From NCBI RefSeq assembly GCF_041146395.1, contig NC_091002.1, positions 4,396,501 to 4,460,500 on the forward strand: 64,000 nucleotides of DNA, read 5' to 3'. The position numbers were made by a program, and so were the translations under genes. Each line of letters opens with the position of its first letter. Within the stretch, counting starts at the first letter, position 1. Under the pieces are notes generated by a model. The model made no database searches. It worked only from the letters and a program-made list of their open reading frames with translations, and was not told the DNA's origin. Of the stretch, positions 59,901-64,000 are shown in pieces. The DNA comes from Eulemur rufifrons. Lineage: Eukaryota; Chordata; Mammalia; Primates; Lemuridae.

Positions 59901-61506
59901 TGTAGATATTCTTTGATACTACACCAAAAGTCAGCAAATGATGGTTTCTTAATGATTAGTTGCAACGTGGAATGTGAAATCACATCAATAAACTTACATT
60001 AAAACCCTTCAGTTTATCTTGCACTTGGAATGGATCTTTTACCCATGCAGATCTACCCGTATGTAGATCTTTCAAATGTTGACACATTTCATTACACAGT
60101 ATTAAAAAAATCACTATTGATATTACCGCAGATCTCAGCAGAAGAGTCTGTAGGTGTTGGGAAGCTGGCAAGCTCACGGTGGCGGATATAAATTTTCCAA
60201 AATTCTAATTTCTGAGTGAAAGTTCAAATATATCACAGGCAACATATACTGCCAATTGTTTGCCTAGAGATGAGGGGTGTAGTTAGTTCATTTTCAAGAA
60301 AATGTCTACAAATATGTAAGTGCGAATAACTATAGTTTGTCAGTTGTTTCTTCAAGTAAAAATAAAAAAAATATATATTTAAAAAGGAAGATAGTTCTAT
60401 TAGCAACTCAATTGTATGCGAGCTTTTCCTCAAGACACGCATTATCATTCTGCAAGCCTGCGTACTTTCTGTGGCCACACAGAATGTTAAAAAGATACAT
60501 ACTTAAGAGATTTAATAAAAATATTTACTAGTTGGCCTTTTACAGAAAAAGTAGCAATTTTTCCTGCTTCATCAAGGACCTCTCAAGTGAGACCAGCATT
60601 TTCTTTTAATGTTGCAGATGTGTAGCCGTGGTGAACATAATTACTATTAACAATACCATGTGGTGGGACTATCGTGTGTGTTAAGATGCCAGTGATTATT
60701 GCTAACACAAATGTCAAAACAGTGAAAAAGGAAAATGTCTTAGCATTATTATGAAAGTTGTTTTGACTTTGCAGACTGCCTGAAAGAGTCTTGAATACCC
60801 CCAAGTGTCTGTGGACCACACTGAGAACTGCTGCTATAAATATCTTTGCCACCATTATGTTAAAGAAATATTCGTGGTTCAAAAGGATGTTTTTATACAT
60901 AAGAGCATTTTTAAAAAATGACAATTTAAATTTACAAAGTACTTGACTGGGGACTTTGGAAACTCAGTCCTCATTACAGTAACATGTAGAATCATTTCTG
61001 CTTCATAGAACTGCTCCTCTAACACAGGAGTAGGCAAAATACGGGCCAAATCTGGCCCACTGCCTGTTTGTGCAAATAAAGTGGCACTGGAGCACCGCCA
61101 CACCCATCTGCAGTGGCAGAGCCAAGTGGTTATGACAGGGAACGTCTGGCCCTGGTCCTTTATACAAGTGTGCCACCCCTGCTCTCATAGAAAACCCAGA
61201 GGGCTGACATGACAAAAATATTTCAACAAAATTTGGACTAATATAATGCAAAAGAGTTGTTAGCTTTTTTCTGAGACTATACACTCACACAAAAACTAAG
61301 TTAAAAAATTAACGAAAAGATATTCAACTTTGGTGCCATTTACACAGCTGTGGATCTTACCAGAAGGTCTGCTTGGCTGTCTGGATGACATTTGCAGACA
61401 TCTCCACGTCTATGTAGTCATAGTGCAGAGCTCCCGGGTCTGTGGATGACCCTGTCTCAGCCAGTAAAATCCCAATCCACCTGCCCATGTCTTCAGAAGA
61501 GGATGC
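34715..61506 (-). CDS. AFAP1: AFAP1, last eight coding exons (spliced), C-terminal ~352 residues
   Basis: AFAP1 (AFAP-110) is a cytoplasmic adaptor that binds and bundles actin filaments and links Src and PKC signalling to the cytoskeleton. Joining 61506-61361, 55927-55810, 51828-51577 (optional), 49173-49059, 44232-44068, 42351-42161, 38629-38465 and 34741-34715 gives one frame ending [12 protein letters not shown]. In order it shows the end of the second PH domain ([11 protein letters not shown]), SH2-type tyrosines (HYDYIDVEM), a linker ([14 protein letters not shown]), an optional 84-residue neuron-type insert, a Lys/Ser-rich linker, a long coiled coil/leucine-zipper region ([20 protein letters not shown], later [19 protein letters not shown]) and a C-terminal actin-binding region. 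The first PH domain and the N-terminal Src-binding motifs lie beyond base 64000. All splice phases close. Confidence 0.97.
34860..35215 (+). mobile_element. Old L1 3'-end fragment in the AFAP1 last intron
   Basis: It shows 'catcgatggatgaatggtga', 'acaacatgcatgaaccgtaa' and 'gtagatagtggctcccaggg', all typical of old L1 3' ends. It is antisense to AFAP1, starting only ~120 bases upstream of the last exon acceptor. Confidence 0.85.
35322..35335 (-). promoter_or_regulatory. CTCF-like motif, reverse orientation
   Basis: The minus strand reads CGGCCAGGGGGCGC, 12 of 14 matches to the CTCF core. This is a moderate match only. Confidence 0.4.
35750..35830 (+). mobile_element. MIR remnant in the AFAP1 last intron
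   Basis: 'gccttggagaggtcacttca' then 'tctctcggggcctcag' resembles the forward MIR core. Confidence 0.55.
38465..38629 (-). CDS. AFAP1: AFAP1 penultimate coding exon
   Basis: The acceptor is tctgtccacag and the donor is GCCAAG|gtgggt. There are exactly 55 codons, phase 0 to 0: [40 protein letters not shown], then [13 protein letters not shown]. The Ser-rich segment is a likely phosphorylation region. Confidence 0.97.
39114..39230. repeat. Local direct duplication, copy 1
   Basis: This 117-base segment matches 40328-40444 without gaps. I count 103 identical bases (about 88%). The copies are 1214 bases apart in the same AFAP1 intron. Confidence 0.9.
40328..40444. repeat. Local direct duplication, copy 2
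   Basis: This is the partner of 39114-39230. Shared landmarks include 'ctaagaatcataca', 'gctttctggaaggcttaaaa' and 'tgccaaggccccc'. Confidence 0.9.
40540..40553 (-). promoter_or_regulatory. CTCF-like motif, reverse orientation
   Basis: The minus strand reads CCAGCAGGGGGTGG, 13 of 14 matches to the CTCF core; the one mismatch is T for C at position 12. Confidence 0.45.
40816..40970. repeat. Degenerate CA tract and AT-rich low-complexity DNA
   Basis: 'cacacatacacacacgcaca' grades into an AT-rich patch with repeated 'tataat' and 'atatat' units. Confidence 0.85.
41012..41041 (+). repeat. (CA)n microsatellite
   Basis: An uninterrupted run of about 15 CA dinucleotides, likely polymorphic. Confidence 0.95.
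41050..41200 (-). mobile_element. MIR remnant
   Basis: 'atctttatctccactttaca' then 'gatgcagaaacgggagccca' is a reverse MIR core next to the CA repeat. Confidence 0.65.
41530..41650 (+). mobile_element. MIR remnant
   Basis: 'gggcctcaagttccccactt' then 'gtacaatgggaggagtaaca' is a forward MIR core. Confidence 0.65.
42161..42351 (-). CDS. AFAP1: AFAP1 exon: coiled coil and start of actin-binding region
   Basis: The acceptor is gggccttag and the donor is CCACAG|gtaagc. The 191 bases complete Gly and give 63 codons: [40 protein letters not shown], then [20 protein letters not shown] and SPQ. The second half begins the conserved C-terminal actin-binding region. Confidence 0.97.
42352..44067 (-). 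other. AFAP1 intron
   Basis: Single-copy-like DNA of mixed composition. I recognise no feature inside it. Confidence 0.7.
44068..44232 (-). CDS. AFAP1: AFAP1 exon: start of coiled coil / leucine zipper
   Basis: The acceptor is ctttcgcag and the donor is ACGCTG|gtatgg. Its 165 bases encode [21 protein letters not shown], then [20 protein letters not shown] and [14 protein letters not shown]. Heptad leucines and dense Glu/Arg/Lys mark a coiled coil. AFAP1 self-associates through this zipper. Confidence 0.97.
44770..45010 (+). mobile_element. Nearly full-length MIR
   Basis: 'tgtggctttgtgaccttgaa' then 'tcctcagtttcctcatctgt' and 'gaaatggagataagagcagt', continuing to the 3' end. It is one of the best-preserved MIRs here. 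Confidence 0.82.
45885..47104. repeat. 21-bp minisatellite in an AFAP1 intron, about 58 units
   Basis: The + strand unit is actgctacctgtggccaagg + c. Units vary at a few fixed sites: ctaC/G/T/Atgtg, gGcc/gAcc, gcC/gcT, and aC/aT before tgctac. One early unit carries a 2-base insertion. Because 21 is a multiple of three and the unit lacks stops, both strands keep long frames (KALLPVA repeats on +, ALATGSS repeats on -). These are not genes. The array is intronic, so it is transcribed with AFAP1. Confidence 0.98.
49059..49173 (-). CDS. AFAP1: AFAP1 exon: Lys/Ser-rich linker
   Basis: The acceptor is tatttcaacag and the donor is CCTCGA|gtgagt. The 115 bases are 38 codons plus one base: [20 protein letters not shown], then [18 protein letters not shown]. 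The last base joins AT of the next exon to make Asn. This is a disordered, basic linker before the coiled coil. Confidence 0.96.
49940..50160 (+). mobile_element. MIR remnant
   Basis: 'cagattctggctccgtcatt', 'gctgagcaagtcatttaaac' then 'tttctgagcctccgcgtgtt' follow the forward MIR. Confidence 0.75.
50813..50970 (+). mobile_element. Free Alu-type monomer with A tail
   Basis: One arm only: 'tagtcccagctacttagcag', 'gcctgggaacacagcaaggc', 'cccatctctta', then about 30 A. It fits a free left Alu monomer (FLAM-type). Confidence 0.82.
51577..51828 (-). CDS. AFAP1: AFAP1 optional 84-codon exon (neuron-type AFAP-120 insert)
   Basis: The exon is exactly 252 bases, phase 0 on both sides, so it can be included or skipped without changing frame. 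It starts [18 protein letters not shown] and ends [13 protein letters not shown]. Its 84 codons equal the length difference I recall between the long (814) and short (730) human forms. AFAP-120 is the known neuron-type long form. It contains a tandem motif [15 protein letters not shown]. The donor is weak (CAG|gtacag) and the polypyrimidine tract is poor (tgtgtgtgttgcag), which fits a regulated exon. Confidence 0.92.
51829..55809 (-). other. AFAP1 intron upstream of the optional exon
   Basis: A TGCATG (RBFOX-type) motif lies on the sense strand at 51985-51980, about 150 bases before the optional exon. Much of 52680-53400 is AT-rich and free of repeats I can name. Confidence 0.75.
55810..55927 (-). 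CDS. AFAP1: AFAP1 exon: linker after PH2
   Basis: The acceptor is tttctttcag and the donor is GGCTCG|gtgagt. The leading C completes Cys. The exon then gives 39 codons, [20 protein letters not shown] and [19 protein letters not shown], ending in phase 0. Confidence 0.96.
56244..56397 (+). mobile_element. Old DNA-transposon-like repeat (family not assigned)
   Basis: 'gcctgtttttgtaataaagt' then 'tttactggaacatatgcttc' and 'gctgaaatatttactatttg' match a widespread mammalian non-autonomous DNA-transposon-type repeat, probably hAT. I could not assign a subfamily. Confidence 0.6.
61015..61190 (+). mobile_element. Old DNA-transposon-like repeat (same family as 56244-56397)
   Basis: 'gggccaaatctggcccactg' then 'cctgtttgtgcaaataaagt' is the 5' part of the same family, here with 'tctggccctggtcctttata' near its end. 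Confidence 0.65.
61361..61506 (-). CDS. AFAP1: AFAP1 exon: end of second PH domain
   Basis: The minus-strand acceptor is cacttcaacag and the donor is TTCTG|gtaaga. The 146 bases are 48 codons plus [22 protein letters not shown], then [11 protein letters not shown] and [10 protein letters not shown]. The tryptophan of GRW is the conserved C-terminal PH-helix residue. The two tyrosines of YDYI match known SH2-binding sites of AFAP1. Confidence 0.96.
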
Positions 61507-62204
61507 CTGTTGAAGTGGGGGGAAAAAAGTAGATTTTATTTAACTAAAGATAAAGTGTTTTGGCTTTTAACTAAAGATAAAAATTTTCATAAATGTGTCA
61601 ATAAAGAGACCGTATAATAGGAAAAGCAATGAAACATAAAGCACGTAAGAATAAATGAGAAAGAAGATGCAGTCATTGCCTGAATGATGGGGTTAACATC
61701 GCATTTGTACTAGGCCTTAATGCAGGAAGTTGCATATGATTATACCAGAGATAATGAAAATCTGAGGTCCTAAAATGCCTTCCAATTATTTTGGCGGAAG
61801 GCACTAGGGAGCAAGACATGAAAGTCAATGGGATTAATTACATCCCAGTAAAAGAAAGTTGTTTAGAAAGCCTCATTAATTTGGCAACAAAATCTGGCTA
61901 TAAAAAGGAGTGCACTCCAACTGTTGCTGGCCTGCCTTGGAACACAGTCAAGATCTAGGCCCTTAGGTCTCAACTTTGTTAATCTAAACTTTTTAAACCA
62001 CTAACCCCTAAATGGGCCTGAAATGGTAATTTTGTTTCTCTTGATTAAGTGGCGTAAAAAATTAACTTACTTGTATATCAATTGCATTTCCATAACTGTA
62101 ACAATGTTCTGTGCACACCATTCCTTAAAATGTTTGAAATTCCCTCCAATTTGATCTGCTTAATTTGCAAGTCTGGAATATAGCTTTAAGATTACGTTCG
62201 TTGA

Positions 62205-62550
62205 GGCGGGGCATGGTGGCTCACACCTGTAACCCTAGCACTCTGAGAGGCTGAGGCGGGAGGATCCCTTGCCATCAGGAGTTCAAGACCAGCCTGAGCA
62301 AGAGCAAGAACAAGACCCCAACACTACTGAAAATAGAAAAAAAAAAAAAAAAAAATTAGCCAGGCAACTAAAAATAGAAAAAATTAGCAGGGTGTTATGG
62401 CATGCACCTGTAGTCCCAGCTACTCAGAAGGCTGAGGTAGGAGGATCGCTTGAGCCCAGGAGTTTGAGGTTCTGTGAGCTAGGCTGATAGCACAGCACCC
62501 TAGCCTGGGTGACAGAGTGAGACTCTGTCTCAAAAATAAATAAATAAACA
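62205..62550 (+). mobile_element. Dimeric Alu of strepsirrhine type
   Basis: It starts ggcggggcatggtggctcac. It has both arms joined by an A-rich linker with a repeated 'ctaaaaatag' segment, and ends gactctgtctcaaaaataaa. The right arm has 'gagctaggctgatagcacag', close to the strepsirrhine Alu consensus. A 17-base direct repeat (62188-62204 and 62618-62634, two mismatches) is the probable target-site duplication. Confidence 0.92.
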
Positions 62551-63489
62551 TTTAGGTAATATTGAATAATCTCCTAATTTATTGGAATTGAATTTAAAAC
62601 AATAAAAATTTTTTTAAAAGATTATGTTCATTGAATTTTTAAGCCATCCTTATTAAGGGATTTAGAAACTCAGTTATATTTTTAATGGTATTTGAAATAT
62701 CTAAATAAATTTGATTAATCAAATATGTAAATAATGGTTAAAGTTTAGGGGAAGTTAAGCTATCAAATTATGAGTTAACTGAATGTAGAAGAAAAAATAA
62801 ATTTTATTTTTTATAAAAGTTTCTAATTTTTTAAAGATAGATCTGTAAATTGAGTTTGCAGGCACAAAGAAAATTAGGTTTTAGAACTATAACCTTGACA
62901 GGTTGAACACTGATCAGAGTATAAGTAAATATTCCATGCCACACATAAAAACCTCTCTAGAGGAAGAACCACTAACAAATAAGAAGCTATTTTTTTGTAT
63001 GTTGATAAAATGGGCTAGTGATAATTTCCACATGTAAATCATTCCTAACCAGTACCAAATGAGGCCATTAGGACAAAATGAAGGGATTCCAGTTATGTGC
63101 CTTGCCCAGAGTAAGGATGTAACCAATGTTTACCCAATTAAGGCAAACTGATTTGAATACTTGGATTAAAAAAAAATCATAAGTATGTGCTCTTCATAGG
63201 TTTTCTGTCCTTCCCAAAACAAAATCTATATCAAGAGTGAATCCATGATTAATTCTGTACTGATGTAACTATAACAATTTCATCAAAGCATTTTAAAAAG
63301 TGTTTTAATACAATTAATATCTAAGATGTGATGATATTACTATACTAGAGTTTACTAATTGTTTTCTTCATAGTTCATTGTATGAGAAATTTCCTCATAG
63401 TGTTTTTAAAAACGATCCTGTGGTATTGGACTGGAAATGGAGGTGTTAGTTATGACCACATGGTTTTCAATATATAAAGAGTAGATATA

Positions 63490-63615
63490 GATGTGTCTGC
63501 GTATCTGTATGTATAAATGTATATGCATGTGTGTATTTACACTTAAAGTATGTATCGTATGTATAACATATAAACATGCATGATATGTGCATGTGTGTCA
63601 TATGTACACACACCC
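63490..63615 (+). repeat. Degenerate TG/TA low-complexity tract
   Basis: Repeated 'tgtatgtata', 'gcatgtgtgt' and 'catatgtaca' blocks, an old microsatellite. Confidence 0.75.
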
Positions 63616-63977
63616 AGAAGCGATGACCCCGGTGGAAGTGAACACACCAAGCGCCCAGAGCGCAGAGTCTAAATGCCATACTCCCCACTAGGAGGAGCCA
63701 GTGTGCTCTGGAGAAAGGGCAGGTCTGAGGCAGGGAAAGGCACAAGATGAGCCTGGAGCTTGCTGTGCCACAACGTGAGGAAAATAATCAAAGTATCATG
63801 GGGACCACGATCTCTTTATTACAGGGACACAACAAAGGACACAAGAGCCAGCTCAAAGGGCCTCCTACTGGCCAAATCTGTGATAATTTGATCAAAATAA
63901 GTCATGATAATAAAAGATTATAATCACTGATTTATACAATAATCTATGAATCTCCACTGATGCACATACACATATGT

Positions 63978-64000
63978 AAATGAATTAATTAATTAATTAA
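63978..64000 (+). repeat. Short (TTAA)n run at the window edge
   Basis: Four or more TTAA/AATT units run to the last base. The extent is cut by the window end. Confidence 0.7.

Larger units (their letters stand above)
55928..61360 (-). other. AFAP1 intron
   Basis: It contains two old DNA-transposon-like pieces (56244-56397, 61015-61190) and an AT-rich block free of recognisable repeats (about 58260-59100). Confidence 0.75.
61507..64000 (-). other. AFAP1 intron (partial)
   Basis: It contains the dimeric Alu (62205-62550), a degenerate TG/TA tract (63490-63615) and a terminal TTAA run. The next upstream coding exon is beyond the window. Confidence 0.8.

Overview
The window is mammalian nuclear DNA, and the best-supported source is a strepsirrhine primate (lemur, loris or galago group). 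The evidence is one complete dimeric Alu near 62.2-62.5 kb. Its middle linker (short A-rich stretches, then a repeated 'ctaaaaatag' segment) and its right-arm ending (gagctaggctgatagcacagcac) look like the strepsirrhine Alu branch rather than the human AluJ/S/Y types. I cannot name the species. The left half is GC- and CpG-rich and the right half is AT-richer.

Two protein genes run towards each other. On the + strand, seven exons (882-13276) encode the last ~245 residues of SORCS2, a VPS10-domain sorting receptor: the end of the PKD domain, a membrane-proximal domain, the transmembrane helix and the cytoplasmic tail. Its 3'UTR probably runs to about 15.9 kb. On the - strand, eight coding exons (61506 down to 34715) encode the last ~352 residues of AFAP1, an actin-filament adaptor of Src and PKC. 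They include the 84-codon optional exon that makes the long, neuron-type form. The AFAP1 3'UTR is about 4.9 kb, ending near 29.78 kb. This tail-to-tail SORCS2/AFAP1 order matches human chromosome 4p16.1. Every exon was placed by matching reading phase across the splice junctions, and all phases close without error.

Layout: 1-13.3 kb, SORCS2 exons and introns with old L1 and MIR pieces. 13.3-15.9 kb, SORCS2 3'UTR with a near-perfect CTCF-type motif, a long polypyrimidine tract and telomere-like TTAGGG repeats. 15.9-29.8 kb, intergenic DNA holding a large 32-bp minisatellite (about 71 units, 23.54-25.73 kb) and a small 38-bp x 4 array. 29.8-34.7 kb, AFAP1 3'UTR. 34.7-64 kb, AFAP1 exons and introns, with a 21-bp minisatellite (about 58 units, 45.9-47.1 kb), an 88%-identical local duplication, a CA repeat, an Alu monomer and the dimeric Alu.

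The long open frames over the two minisatellites are consequences of stop-free repeat units and are not genes. I found no bacterial or viral system, CRISPR array, tRNA or rRNA. The most unusual material is the internal architecture of the arrays, a GC-AG intron in SORCS2, tandem YxN motifs in the optional AFAP1 exon, and an Alu with an over-long 3' tail before its target-site duplication.
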